A DNA stretch of 64,000 nt from Macrobrachium rosenbergii. Its lineage: Eukaryota; Arthropoda; Malacostraca; Decapoda; Palaemonidae. Positions within the stretch are counted from its first letter, which is position 1. Each line of letters starts with the position of its first letter. The stretch spans positions 52,864,298 to 52,928,297 of the forward strand of contig NC_089755.1 in assembly GCF_040412425.1 (NCBI RefSeq), written 5' to 3'. This document shows positions 46,381 to 59,093 of this stretch, in pieces. A program made the translations under genes and the position numbers. The notes beneath the pieces are model-generated. The model was not told where the DNA came from. It worked only from the letters and a program-made list of their open reading frames with translations, and did no database searches.

Positions 46381-47155
46381 CTTCCCTTACTTCAGTGCGC
46401 ATGTAACGAGACCCTTACAGATAACATAGCCAATTTACGTGATGTTATCTAACCCACTGCTTGAGATTATAAAAATAGAAATAGAGGAAATGAAATATAA
46501 ATGCTTCTTCTTTTCCCATTCACGGATGAAATAGAAGAGAGCCAGTTGCCCGTCTGAATGCGAGGGGAAGAGAGAGAGAGAGAGAAACAGAGGAAACGAA
46601 ATACAGATAAAGAGAAAAGACTAAGGGCAGACCTACAGGCACTTCTGATACACCACAGAACCCCTTCCTCTTTGGTTTCCACTAAAGACTATATTACTTT
46701 GATGGCTAATAAAAACGATATTTTTTTCTGGGGGGGGGGGTAGGGCCTCTTAAAAGGCTTTTCTTTTGGCACACCCTAAATTACTTCACTCTGTTAGCTA
46801 CAAGAGGCTTTTTTTTTTTTTATAATGGTGGCCAATAGAAGCCTCTGTTGTGGCGACCACCCGAAGCGAAGAATTTTGCTAAGTGGCCGCCAAGTGTCTT
46901 TGACTTAGCGGCCGCTAAATAAGTTCGCTTCCATACCCACCAACGGCGTTTACTTTACCACCCAATAAACAAACTTCTATGTTTTAGTGGTCACAATGGC
47001 CCTGTTTTATGTGGTCATAAACTCTTTGTTTTGATGGCCACTAATAGGGTTTTTGATGCGGCAGTCGACTGAGATCGAAGCCTTTCCTGGGGGAGGGGGC
47101 TTTATAGGCGACCACACTAAAAACAACCTGTCGTTTATCCAATATTCGCCATTAC
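46381..47155. other. Unassigned, with a decayed repeat
   Basis: Around 46820-47060 words such as gtggccac, tggtcac and ggcggcc recur loosely, suggesting an old minisatellite. G-run at 46731-46741. No gene. Confidence 0.45.
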
Positions 47156-47159
47156 ATAA

Positions 47160-47490
47160 CGATAAAACAATAAAACAATACAGCGTTGTACTTTACTAAA
47201 ACAATAAAACATTAAAGCATTGTACTTTACTAAAACAATAAAAAAATAAAGCATTGTACTTTACTAAAACAATAAAGCATTGTACTTTACTAAAACAATA
47301 AAACAATAAAGCATTGTACTTTACTAAAACAATAAAACACTGTACTTTACTAAAGCAATGAAACAATATAGCACTGTCCTTTACTAAAACAATAAAACAA
47401 TACAGCACTGTACTTTACTAAAACAATAAAACAATAGAGCACTGTTCTTTACTAAAACAATAAAACAATAAAGCGTTGTACTTTACTAAC
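47160..47490. repeat. Minisatellite, ~24-34-bp unit, ~10 copies
   Basis: Gcattgtactttactaaaac and aataaaacaat blocks repeat through the interval. Units differ by one aataaaaca block. Confidence 0.95.
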
Positions 47491-48011
47491 ATTTCTAAGC
47501 AAGGTCAAGCGTTCGGTGAGGTTTTATCTTTTTTAAGCAGAGGTTATTGGGATGGGCTACCCAGCTTTCTTCGCCATAAGAGTATGGGAAAACAGAAGAA
47601 AAGAGAATACCAAAGCACTAAAGCTAATGGCATGGCCACTGAAAAGACCTTGACATTTGAACGATGTTTTTCTGTTTATTTATTTGTTTATTCCTAACGG
47701 AAGGAGTCGCCAGGGGCTACTGAACCTCTGAAGGGCAACAAATAATTTACGAAGGACCACGACAATAATAAGATTTTACTGAGATGATATATTACAGCGA
47801 AATTACCGCAGCAACGATTGTAGCGATGATAAGCTATTACCGGGTTTATCACTGTAAACACCTTACCAAATTCATTACTAAAATACCGCAGCAGAGACTT
47901 TGATATCTGAAGTATTGTCTGTGTGAAAGATTACTTACTCTATTAAAAATTCACTATGGAAAAAATCAGCTAAACAAATAATCGGGCCTAACCAACCCGA
48001 GTTTCTTGACC
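47491..48011. other. Unassigned, no gene seen
   Basis: A 73-aa frame near 47476-47697 has no known domain. Confidence 0.5.
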
Positions 48012-48090
48012 ATTATTATTATTATTATTGAAACAGTTTAACCAGGCCACTGAGCTGACGGTCAGGCCTCATAGGGCTGGCCTGTTTTGT
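48012..48090 (-). mobile_element. SINE A fragment with (ATT)n tail, copy 5
   Basis: Short ATT array, then gtttaaccaggccactgagc and catagggctggcc. It parallels the fragment at 15141. Confidence 0.75.
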
Positions 48091-49140
48091 GACCAAAAAC
48101 AACAATATTCAAAGGCCTATAACCGGTAAAAAAAAAATAAAAATCTCAAAATAACCTGACAGGTCTGAAATATTCCTGAACTTCGATTCTGGCACTGAGG
48201 AAATGCTACCGATATCAAACTAATTTGCTCAAATAAACAAAGTGCTTTCACCAAACACCCACTCTTACTAGAATCTAAGTATTCATGAAGAGGTCACTGT
48301 AAGGGACCCTGTGGGTGGAAAGCTTAACCAACTGGAAAAGTGCTAATTAATATCACACAAGGCATATCAAGGCTATCCGCCATTGGTATGCAACTCACTC
48401 CAACCAATCTGCAAAACCTCTGTATCTACATGAATTTCTCAGAAGCCCCGCTACCTGAAAACTACCTGCTAATGGTATTTCGTCGGAGTTTTTTTTCCCC
48501 CCCCAATCTGATAACACAGTTCTCATCTTAACCAGACGACGTTGTATAGTCCCCTCGATCTCGAATTAACATAAGATCGACCTCGGGCAATCTTTTCCTG
48601 GAAACACTGGCTCCTTTTTCGATCTGGTAAACACTGATGTCCTCTCCGATCAGGAATGTTTGTCTGCCAACACGGCGTCTCAAGCGGAAAGGAGGATCTC
48701 CGTCTCGTAACACGGGAGTCCTGTGCGAAAAGAATGTTCATCTGATAACGTTAATGGTTTTTCTTTTTTCCTGACGACAGTTCGCCCCTTCCTGCTGCGA
48801 CGCAGACTGCCGATTCTCTTTATCAGGGCTGCATTCTAATTGCAAAGAGGTGTCAATACTAATGGAATCACTTTCAAGTCTAACTGAATAAAAAAGGGCT
48901 CAAGAATCTCTATAACGTCGACATTGATAACAATGAGTCGGCAACTGTAAAAGACGCAAATCAGGTCCTATAGCAGTATGCTCTCTCAAGCCTTCAAGTG
49001 AGAGATAGTGAAAGAGTAGAATGAAAGTACTCAACAATCAGCTTGGCTGATAATATAGCACAAAAAAAAAAAAAAAAAAAAAAAAAAGACTCGAAAATAA
49101 GGGAACACTTGCTGTCTTCAATTAAGCTGTCTCCCCTCTG
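48091..49140. other. Unassigned, with possible decayed repeat and poly-A
   Basis: 48520-48740 shows loose recurrence of ctggtaacac/ctgataac and gatctc words. Poly-A at 49061-49087. No gene. Confidence 0.45.
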
Positions 49141-49142
49141 TT

Positions 49143-49397
49143 GAGGAGCCACGGCAATGAAGAAATTTAGCATTCCACGGCAATGAAGAAATTTAACATT
49201 CCACGGCAATGAAGAAATTTAGCATTCCACGGCAATGAAGAAATTTAACATTCCACGGCAATGAAGAAATTTAACATTCCACGGCAATGAAGAAATTTAA
49301 CATTCCACGGTAATGAAGAAATTTAACATTCCACGGTAATGAGGAAATTTAACATTCCACGGCAACGAAGAAATTTAACATTCCACGGCAATGAAAT
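49143..49397. repeat. 26-bp tandem repeat, ~10 copies
   Basis: Ccacggcaatgaagaaattt repeats with attaacatt/tagcatt endings. Units are nearly identical. Confidence 0.97.
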
Positions 49398-49484
49398 CTT
49401 CTAACCTGATGGCTGATGCAATTAGCCCAAATATTTTTCTGTTCTTTTTCACTGCGTGGTTTCCTAAAATAGATACCACATGAA

Positions 49485-49780
49485 AACAAGTAAAAAATGC
49501 GTCGATTTTTCTGTACATCGTTTAATCAAGGCCACCAAAAATAATCTATCTTTCGGTGATCTCGGTATAATGCTGTATGAGCCGCGCCCCATGAAACTTT
49601 AACCACGGCCCGGTGGTGGCCTGTCCTGTACCCTTGCCAGATGCACAATTATGGCTAACTTTTAAATAAAATAAAAATTACTGAGGCTAGAGGGCTGCAA
49701 TTTGGTATGTTTGATGATTGGAAGTTGAAGGATCAACATACCAGTTTGCAGCCCTCTAGCCTCAGTAGTTTTTAAGATCT
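49485..49780. mobile_element. Family D element, copy 5, right end missing
   Basis: Left end aacaagtaaaaaatgcg, first hairpin and the long palindrome (about 49672-49774) are present. The copy stops after tttaagatct, so the terminal hairpin is absent. Confidence 0.86.
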
Positions 49781-50009
49781 CCGTATGTATGTGAGTTTGC
49801 GTAATTTAACTCACGGTTTTCATCAAGTTCTAAGGATGAGGTTACTAACCCCACGCCCTTCCCAACCCAGGAGGCAACTCAAAAAGGTTGAATAACTACC
49901 ACGTACATTTGTTAATTGCTTAGGTCAGCACAGGCACAATGAAACCTAACGTAACGCAGTTACTTTCGCTGGAAAGACGAATATCATGACCAACAGACCA
50001 TGGAATGGA

Positions 50010-50555
50010 ATTTAAAATTAGGCCAAAGGCGAAGAAAAAGTTAAGTGTACCTTAGTTTAACCAGACCACTGAGCTGATTAGCAGCTCTCCTGGCGCTGGC
50101 CCGAAGGATTAGACTTATTTTACGTGGCTAAGGACCAACTGGTTACCTAGCAACGGGACCTACAGTTCACTGTGGAATCCGAACCACATTATAGCGAGAA
50201 ATGAATTTCTACCACCAGAAATAAATTCCTCTAATTCTTCGTTGGCCGGCCGGAGAGTCGAACGCGGGCCCAGCAAAGTTAGATGGGACCTATGAGGTCA
50301 TTCAACGCTGAAAGGGAAACTGAAAGCAAAAAGGTCTGAAAGGTGAAACAAGAGGAAAACCTTAAAGCAGTTGCACTATGAGACAATTGTTAGGAGTTGG
50401 TGGAAAGTAAGACAGAAGAGAGAGAATATGAATGGAGGTACAGTGAAAGGAATGAAAGAGGTTGCAGCAGCAGGTAGGGACCGAAGGCACGCTCCATAGA
50501 ACCTTAAGTGATGCCTACAGTGCACCGCGAGAGGCCAATAAGCTCTACCCATGTC
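50010..50555 (-). mobile_element. Family C retroposon, copy 11, split by SINE A
   Basis: The tail side at 50000-50036 (aattaggccaaaggcg) and the body from 50282 (gatgggacctatgaggtcat) to about 50540 are parts of one C copy, separated by a SINE A insertion. Confidence 0.83.
50037..50281 (-). mobile_element. SINE A, copy 6, nested in C copy 11
   Basis: The body is well conserved. The head is truncated near its B box (gagagtcgaacgcgggcc in plus orientation). The word aaagtta at 50037-50043 and 50275-50281 may be a short target duplication. Confidence 0.85.
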
Positions 50556-50937
50556 CTTTTCATCAAATCTCCCTCTATTCATCGTCATCCACAGTCATCC
50601 TTTCTTCCCCCGGCCTCTTTAGAAGCTCGCTTATTAGCTCTTGTTGCTAGCGATGACGAGCTGAATAGCACCCACGGTCGACCGTAATAATACCTGACGA
50701 TGTTGAGATGAAACTTTTTTTTTTTTTTTTTTCCTCTTTATGATGATGTCTCATTTCCAGTCCTGTTTGGAATTTGGAAAACCGAACCCCTTCGGTTTCG
50801 ACTTTTATTTTGGGCTTAGAAACGGAGAGTAGTAAGTGTTAAAAGGATATCACAACGGGCCTGGTTATGTTTGATTATCAGAAGCTAAACAGTCTCTGTT
50901 CTTCTTTCTCTCTTTTAATTACACATGCACACACACA
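50556..50937. other. Unassigned, no gene seen
   Basis: T-run at 50715-50732. Nothing else supportable. Confidence 0.5.
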
Positions 50938-50972
50938 CACATATATATATATGTATGTATATACATATACAG

Positions 50973-51020
<48 letters not shown>

Positions 51021-51061
51021 TAATATATATGTTATATAATTATATATATATAATGTTTTAT

Positions 51062-51130
<69 letters not shown>
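50938..51130. repeat. (TA)n microsatellite cluster
   Basis: TA arrays separated by TACAGTAATATA and TTATATAATTA blocks. Confidence 0.95.
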
Positions 51131-51136
<6 letters not shown>

Positions 51137-52333
51137 GAAACATAGATATGTAGATATGTGTGTGTGTGTGTGTGTGAACACGAGGGCAAAACGATCGAAA
51201 CCGGAATTTCCAAGAGCGAAGGAAAAAAAAAATTGACCTAAAGAACGGCCGACATATTCAGACCTTAACAACAGACTTTACACAGGTATTTTACGGCGCA
51301 TAATTCAGCGAAAACAAAAACCCTGGACAGAGATTCATGCACGAGATACGAGACGTTTTCATAAGACGGGGGCCGCTACCGACGTAATGTACATCCTAGG
51401 AAGATGTATATAACAATAATGAACATGATGAAGGTGGCAGTATTTACTTAATGCTTGAGATAAGGGCAGCCAGTACAGGTGCTAGTAGTGTATGTACACA
51501 AAAACTCTTGAGTGCTTATGATTATAAGACAACGTGTTGGTCCCCACATTTGTAAGCTCCATGATTCTCTCCGCTATTTATTCATGCATGAACGAGGCAC
51601 CTTGGAGAATACATCCGAATCAGAATACAAGCTGCTTGAAGAACAGAAGAACTTAAAAGTTCTTGAGCGTTGGGACTAGGGTCAACAGAGAACATATGAT
51701 GAAAGTAAATCATTAACATATATGAAGAAATGACATCTAAGATATCTATCACCACAAAGCAAATTTAAAAGGGATAATATAGAAAACACGAGGAAACTTT
51801 TTTTTTTTTTCTTTAATCGCAGAACACAAAGTAATGATACAATTTTTCAACGCTGAACGCGATGGCAAGAGGCCGACGGAGTTGGCTCTTGCGTTAGGAG
51901 CCTCAGCATTCAGTGAAGATGATGAGTGCAAAAGTGTTCCAATACAAAGCAGGAAAGCATCGATGGGACGTTCAATCGAATGCCCTTTTCTAGCCCAGGC
52001 CCAAAGAACAAGAGCAAGAGCCCGTGCCAGCGCAAGGCTGCCTGAATCTATCCACTAAGAAGAGTGGGATTCAAACCACGAAGGAAGCGAAAGAACTCCC
52101 GGAAGAAAGGCTGCGAATTAGTCAGGAAACAGAGGCAGGAAGAGAATTCCAAAGCCAGGCATCAGGAAAACGACAGACGCTGACCCGCGTGCTCCCAAGA
52201 TGAATTATACATTTCGAATTGCAACCATTCTCCAAAAGCAAAAGTCAAAAGAAGCGTAAGTAAAATAAAAATTTAAGAGTGATAAACTTATACAATGATC
52301 ATAAAGGCAAAATGAATCCTGAGACCAACTCGC

Positions 52334-52335
<2 letters not shown>
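51131..52335. other. Unassigned, no gene seen
   Basis: GT tract at 51157-51175 and a T-run at 51798-51810. A 74-aa frame at 51834-52058 includes an RARARASAR run. No family recognised and no reason to call it a gene. Confidence 0.45.
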
Positions 52336-52399
<64 letters not shown>

Positions 52400-52539
52400 A
52401 ATTACTGTAACGACCACCATTCGTCACGCGTCCCTGATTGCCTGAGAATTTGAAGGGATATCAGAGCCAAAGTTAATGGATCATTTTAGGAAAGCCGCAT
52501 CGATCAATCATTCCTATTCATCAAGATGAAGGGTAATGG

Positions 52540-52601
<62 letters not shown>

Positions 52602-52705
52602 CAGTACCGGAATTTGGCCCAACAGAAGATAAAAGAAAGTTTATATTGGTGAGCAATGCAAGGGCTCTGAACAAAAAAGACAAGGTTAGCAAAAATGCCT
52701 ACAAT

Positions 52706-52770
<65 letters not shown>
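52336..52770. repeat. (GA)n, (CT)n, (GA)n triplet of arrays
   Basis: GA 52336-52394, CT 52542-52598 and GA 52709-52768. The last two are complementary and could form a ~57-bp stem around a ~110-bp loop. Confidence 0.95.
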
Positions 52771-52771
<1 letters not shown>

Positions 52772-53039
52772 TTCTCATTTACCAATAATGTATTCCTATT
52801 TTAAAAAAATGTTGTACCCTACGACAGAATCTATTCAAAGTTACTTTTTTATTGTATATATTCAGCACAATTCCAATCTTCTCCTTTCCTGGACGAATTC
52901 ATGGTGCACTGGCTTGTTCCATCGGAGCAACAGTAATAATGACAATTACCCAACAAATTATACAAATTCATTTTGGCACATTAGACGAAACAGTATAATT
53001 ACTCAAACACGTAGCAGTGACGATATACAGCATAACTCA

Positions 53040-53560
53040 AAGAAGTGACTGCGCACTCAAAAAATGACTGCCGAAGTTGGTTGGTATAATACGGCCTCAT
53101 ACCAGCAATATCAAAGTGAATTAGAAACTTGGTGTGGACCTCTTGGCTCCGGCCCATCAACCGATACGTCACTGACTGCGCATTTTTACTGAGTGATTTC
53201 GACAAGGACTTGAATGAGCGAATGGCATTTGGGCCATTGCACCTCAGAAAAATTATTCCCGGTTGGTTGCGCAGTACAACAAATTTAGTAAGAGACTTGA
53301 CTGTCGAAAATTTAGCCCTACATTTAGCCCAAACCTTCACTCCGCACTCTGGAATTCATCTAGTCGAGGACTTGACTGCATACATAAAACATTTCCCAGC
53401 CAGACTTGATTGCTAACCTTAAAAATGATTCCGCAATCTGAAAATGAGTTAGCATGAATCTTAAAATGTACACCCTGAAAGTGATTTAGCAAAAAAGGAG
53501 TGAGGGTGCACCCTGAATATGATTTAGCAAAGTCATGGACTGAGCGCTTCAAACAAATGA
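53040..53560. repeat. Decayed minisatellite (~40 bp)
   Basis: Diverged recurrences of ggacttgactg, ccgcactctg, gatttagc and accctgaa explain this stretch. Open frames of 95, 113 and 104 aa overlap it on both strands and are rejected as genes. Confidence 0.55.
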
Positions 53561-53867
53561 TCCGGCCAGAGACATTGTAGTCGGCGCTAAAAGACAAAGG
53601 AATATGCAGTGCAAGACCATTAAAGTGATGAATCACAGTGCGATGACGCATCCGACAACTTCATCGCGGCTCTGTTTGAGAAACTTGACGAAGAGCAAAA
53701 ATAAAGACTGATAGAGTTTCCTTAAAGTCATCTTTGAAAACAGACCAGTATATACCCTTGCATCTGTTAATATGCTACAAGGCAATGGAAGGTCGGAGAA
53801 AAAAAGCTAAATAACAAGAGAATACTTTCATACTATTATTACTCAGAAGATGAACCCTGTTCATATA
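53561..53867. other. Unassigned, no gene seen
   Basis: Nothing supportable. Confidence 0.5.
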
Positions 53868-53948
53868 CGGTAGAACAAGACCCACCAAAGGGTCCATGGC
53901 ACTGACTTGAAATTCAAGCTTCCAAAGAATATGGACACAATATAAAAC
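53868..53948 (-). mobile_element. SINE B fragment, copy 4
   Basis: Agatgaaccctgttcata and acttgaaattcaagcttcca identify a SINE B 3' fragment on the minus strand. Confidence 0.75.
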
Positions 53949-53954
53949 AGAGAC

Positions 53955-54067
53955 AGTTCCAAGTAACCAATTGGTTCTTAGCCTCGTTAAATAAGTCTAA
54001 TCCTTCGGGCCAGCCCTAAGAGAGCTGTTAATCAGCTCAGTGGTCTGGTAAACTAAGGTATACTTAA
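53955..54067 (+). mobile_element. SINE A, copy 7, 5'-truncated, plus strand
   Basis: The only SINE A here read on the plus strand: ccaagtaaccaattggttct, gggccagccctaagagagct, cagtggtctggtaaac, ending ggtatacttaact. It lies next to the SINE B fragment. Confidence 0.88.
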
Positions 54068-54192
54068 CTCTGTTCTATAACGGAACACGGCATAAAGTCA
54101 AATAACTTTAATTCAAAACAAACGACACCCCTTAAAAATCAGACTCTAAACGATGACAACAAATTAAAAGATTCATCAAGAAAGGAACAAAA

Positions 54193-54552
54193 AACAAGTA
54201 AAAAATGCGCAGAAGTTTCTTCGGCGCAATCGAGTTTTCTGTACAGCGTATAAGACTGTATGAAACTCTCAGCCGCGGTCCATGAAACTTTCAGTCACCC
54301 CGGTGGTGGCCTGTGTTGCTGGCACCTATGGCGGTGCAATACGCTTCATGGCTAACTTTATCCTTAAATAAAATGAAAACTACTCTGGCCAGAGGGCTGC
54401 AATTTAGTATGTTTGACGACTGGAGGGTGGATGATCAACATAAGAATTTGCAGCTCTCTAGCCTCAGTGGTTTTCAAGATCTGAGGGCGGACAGAGAAGG
54501 TGTGGACGGACAGACAAATAGCTATCTCACTGGTTTTCTTTTACAAAACACA
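54193..54552. mobile_element. Family D element, copy 6
   Basis: Left end aacaagtaaaaaatgcg, long palindrome (about 54374-54476) with several uncompensated mismatches, degraded terminal hairpin (ttttacaaaacac). Confidence 0.84.
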
Positions 54553-54874
54553 AGAACACTCCCACCCCTTAAACCTTGAACAAAGCACAACCCTGCGACC
54601 AGCTTCGACGTTCAGTCTGGAATAGAGAGTAGAAAGAGATTCAGTTCACAGGCGATCATCGTAAACGAAACGCCCGAGAGATGAGAGACCAGATACACAA
54701 ATAATACAAAGGTACCACTGACAGGAAATACGCCCATTTATAAGCAGAAAGCTAACACCGAATGGTTCTTTGCATAAACCGCTGATTTCCATAACAGACA
54801 CGTATAAACAGCGAGTGTAAAAAACACATTAACCCTGAAGCAGACTGTACAATTAAGACGTAACAACAAGAACT

Positions 54875-54878
<4 letters not shown>
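54553..54878. other. Unassigned, no gene seen
   Basis: Nothing supportable. Confidence 0.5.

Positions 54879-54933
<55 letters not shown>
54879..54933. repeat. (CT)n microsatellite
   Basis: CT array. Confidence 0.96.
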
Positions 54934-54934
<1 letters not shown>

Positions 54935-55254
54935 GAGGGTGCCACCGGCCTTCAAGCCTACTGATTCAAGGCAAACAAAGAGTAGAGCAATCTAAAAGGA
55001 AAAAAAAATAAAATTACTACTGACCTACATTTAAAAAAAAAAAATGAAGAGGGCATGATGAGAAGGTTGAGGAAAAAAACGAATAAAAACCATGCTGTAC
55101 ATTTTGGCAAAAGAAGAAAAAAAAAAAGGCAAAATGACCGAGCTCGACCTAAAACAGGAAGAAGGCTAGGAAGTGGAATCAACTAAAATGAATGTCTACA
55201 AGGTAATGGATAGACCGCATTTTGTCACAAACCAATAAGAAAAATGGCGAATAA

Positions 55255-55255
<1 letters not shown>
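54934..55255. other. Unassigned, A-rich
   Basis: Several A-runs. No gene. Confidence 0.5.

Positions 55256-55319
<64 letters not shown>
55256..55319. repeat. (GA)n microsatellite
   Basis: GA array. Confidence 0.96.
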
Positions 55320-55320
<1 letters not shown>

Positions 55321-55543
55321 AAGACACCGGAATGCCCACCATGAAGAAATCCATCGCTATTTCCTGAGCGACCAGCAGGAAAAAATAAAAAAAAGTATAA
55401 ATCGTAAAAAAAAAAAAAAAAAAAAAAAAATGACGAAATACGCCAATATAGAAAGAAAAAAAAACTGCCATCACTAATCGAACTACGATGAATCTACAAG
55501 CAAAAAGCAGCAAATCAAGTGCAAGTGGACGGGAAGTGGTAAG

Positions 55544-55581
<38 letters not shown>

Positions 55582-55827
55582 CCAACGACAGGTGGGAGGG
55601 TTGCTGGGAGGCTTGGAGGCACACGCCCAGCGCAAGCACAATGACAGGTAAGAAACAGGTGTGCCCCTGAAAGCATTGCACAAACTATCATTTCTCAGAA
55701 CCGGTAAAAGCAAGAAACTGCCAGTCACCTCGCCTCCCGGAGGCGCCGGGAAAAAGATGAAATTATTCGATTGGTTTTCCTCCTTCCTGCTGCTAATCCT
55801 CGTCTACCTTCTAATATTTTTATTATT
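55320..55827. other. Unassigned, with poly-A and (GT)n
   Basis: Poly-A at 55407-55430 and GT array at 55544-55580. Overlapping short frames without motifs. Confidence 0.5.
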
Positions 55828-55890
55828 GCCCACTAACGTCATTCTCGGTATCATCCGTTTTATATTTAGTAATGCTCTCGACATAACTGC

Positions 55891-55945
<55 letters not shown>

Positions 55946-56005
55946 GATTAAAGTCATTCTCGGTATCATCCGTTTCATATTTAGTAATGCTCTCGACATA
56001 ACTGC

Positions 56006-56063
<58 letters not shown>

Positions 56064-56122
56064 GATTTAAGCCATTCCCGGTATCATCCGTTTCCTCTTA
56101 AGAAATGCTCTCGACATACCTG

Positions 56123-56184
<62 letters not shown>

Positions 56185-56460
56185 GATTAAAGTCATTCTC
56201 GGTATCATCCGTTTTATATCTAGTAATGCTCTCGACATAACTGCTATTATTATTATTATTATTATCACTGATTAAAGTCATTCTCGGTATCATCCGTTTC
56301 ATATTTAGTAATGCTCTCGACATAACTGCTATTATTATTATTATTATTATTACCACCGATTAAACTCAACATAACTGCTATTATTATTATTATTATCACC
56401 GATTAAACTCATTCTCGGTATCATCCGTTTCATATTTAGTAATGCTCTCGACATAACTGC

Positions 56461-56500
<40 letters not shown>

Positions 56501-56560
56501 GATTAAAGTCATTCTCGGTATCATCCGTTTCATATTTAGTAATGCTCTCGACATAACTGC

Positions 56561-56606
<46 letters not shown>

Positions 56607-56666
56607 GATTAAAGTCATTCTCGGTATCATCCGTTTCATATTTAGTATTGCTCTCGACATAACTGC

Positions 56667-56717
<51 letters not shown>

Positions 56718-56781
56718 AGATTAAAGTCATTCTCGGTATCATCCCTTTCATATTTAGTAATGCTCTCGACATAACTGCTAC

Positions 56782-56815
<34 letters not shown>

Positions 56816-56890
56816 GATTAAAGTCATTCTCATCCGTATCATCCGTTTCATATTTAGTAATGCTCTCGACATAACTGCTATTATTAATGC

Positions 56891-56921
<31 letters not shown>

Positions 56922-57063
56922 GATTAAAGTCATTCTCGGTATCATCCGTTTCATATTTAGTAATGCTCTCGACATAACTGCTATTATTATTATTATTATC
57001 ACCGATTAAAGTCATTCTCGGTATCATCCGTTTCATATTTAGTAATGCTATCAACATCACTTC

Positions 57064-57105
<42 letters not shown>

Positions 57106-57297
57106 CACCGATTAAACTCAACATAACTGCTATTATTATTATTATTATCACCGATTAAACTCATTCTCGGTATCATCCGTTTCATATTTAGTAATGCTCT
57201 CGACATAACTGCTATTATTATTATTATTATTATTACCGATGAAAGCCGTTCTCGGTATCATCCGTTTCATATTTAGTAATGCTCTCGACATAACTGC

Positions 57298-57355
<58 letters not shown>

Positions 57356-57415
57356 GATTAAAGTCATTCTCGGTATCATCCGTTTCATATTTAGTAATGC
57401 TCTCGACATAACTGC

Positions 57416-57455
<40 letters not shown>

Positions 57456-57515
57456 GATTAAAGTCATTCTCGGTATCATCCGTTTCATATTTAGTAATGC
57501 TCTCGACATAACTGC

Positions 57516-57560
<45 letters not shown>

Positions 57561-57627
57561 TACCGATTAAAGTCATTCTCGGTATCATCCGTTTCATATT
57601 TAGTAATGCTCTCGACATAACTGCTAC

Positions 57628-57658
<31 letters not shown>

Positions 57659-57724
57659 GATTAAAGTCATTCTCGATATCATCCGTTTCATATTTAGTAA
57701 TGCTCTCGACATAACTGCTACTAC

Positions 57725-57776
<52 letters not shown>

Positions 57777-57833
57777 GATGAAAGTCATTCTCGGTATCAT
57801 CCGTTTCATATTTAGTAATGCTCTCGACATAAC

Positions 57834-57885
<52 letters not shown>

Positions 57886-57968
57886 GATTAAAGTCATTCT
57901 CGGTATCATCCGTTTTATATTTAGTAATGCTCTCAAAATCACTGCTGCTATTATTATTATTATTTTAT
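55828..57968. repeat. Compound satellite with embedded (ATT)n, ~22 units
   Basis: Each unit has a ~63-bp conserved part (accgattaaagtcattctcg, gtatcatccgtttcatattt, agtaatgctctcgacataac) followed by an ATT array of roughly 15-60 bp. The conserved part is >90% identical across most units. Two shortened units (from 56354 and 57106) share the same internal deletion junction aaactcaacataactg. Confidence 0.97.
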
Positions 57969-58091
57969 TTTACGTGACAATTCCGTTGTTAATCCGATAT
58001 TGTTTGGCTTGTCCGAACCTTTCGTAAGAATATTCCTTTAAACAGCCCACAGATGCAGATGAAAGCCAAAGTCTCAACCTCTAGATTAGGT

Positions 58092-58094
<3 letters not shown>

Positions 58095-58161
<67 letters not shown>
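58095..58161. repeat. (GA)n microsatellite
   Basis: GA array. Confidence 0.96.
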
Positions 58162-58164
<3 letters not shown>

Positions 58165-59023
58165 GAATCCATACAAATGTCACCAAAGCAACTTTGTAGA
58201 GTGCTTTTGAATTCTTCAGAAAATGGGTCCGGTACATCTCAGTCCTATTCTCTTGCATATCTTTTTTTTTTTTGTTAATTCCTCCCCCTCCCTCTTTCCC
58301 CCCGCCTACTTCAAACCAGGGCTCTAGATAAAAGCCGAAGAATGTGCGTAACTTGCGATTTGCATAGAAATTGATTGATACATGCGAGGAAGATGCTCCG
58401 CCCATGTGGCGAAGCAAATGGAGCCTTGTTATCCAAAACGGGACGACGAGCGATACAATATGGAACCGCCTGTTTATCTATGGCACACGGCAACATGCTA
58501 ACCACTCATCTAGCCTGAACATACACTGGAAGAAGATAAGAGGCAGAGACAGCGACATGGAGACAGAGATGAATTTAACGTTACCAAGGCAAAAATGAAC
58601 AACACGGACTTATCGACAAACAAGCGTAAACAAAACAAGTCAAGTACGTACTACGGAGTAGCACCCTACATTCTGTGATATCATTAGGTATCTAAACTTT
58701 GGGAGGAGGTGCCCCATTGTATCACTGGGCATCTTGGACTTGCGAGGCGCTATTCCATGTCACCGCCGGATATCTCCAGAAGAAATATACGACACTTCCA
58801 TAAGTGCAGGCGTGCCTTTACCATAAATAGTACAGAGAGAAAATGAGAGTAACAAATTCATGAAAAAAAAAAAAATGGCGACGACGGGACTGGACTGATT
58901 CTCCTTCCTGAACTTCGTTCGTCATTTTTACTTCCGAAGAAAAGCACAGAAATTTATAGAAAATTGCAATGATACCCATTGTATCTGCCCGAAGTGGTCA
59001 CATGAATCATGCGGCCTTTTTTG

Positions 59024-59027
<4 letters not shown>
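58162..59027. other. Unassigned, no gene seen
   Basis: T-run at 58262-58273 and A-run at 58863-58875. No gene recognised. Confidence 0.5.

Positions 59028-59093
<66 letters not shown>

Noticed and set aside
53129..53651. 95-aa plus-strand and 104-aa minus-strand frames
   Set aside because: Both lie in a decayed minisatellite and overlap on opposite strands.
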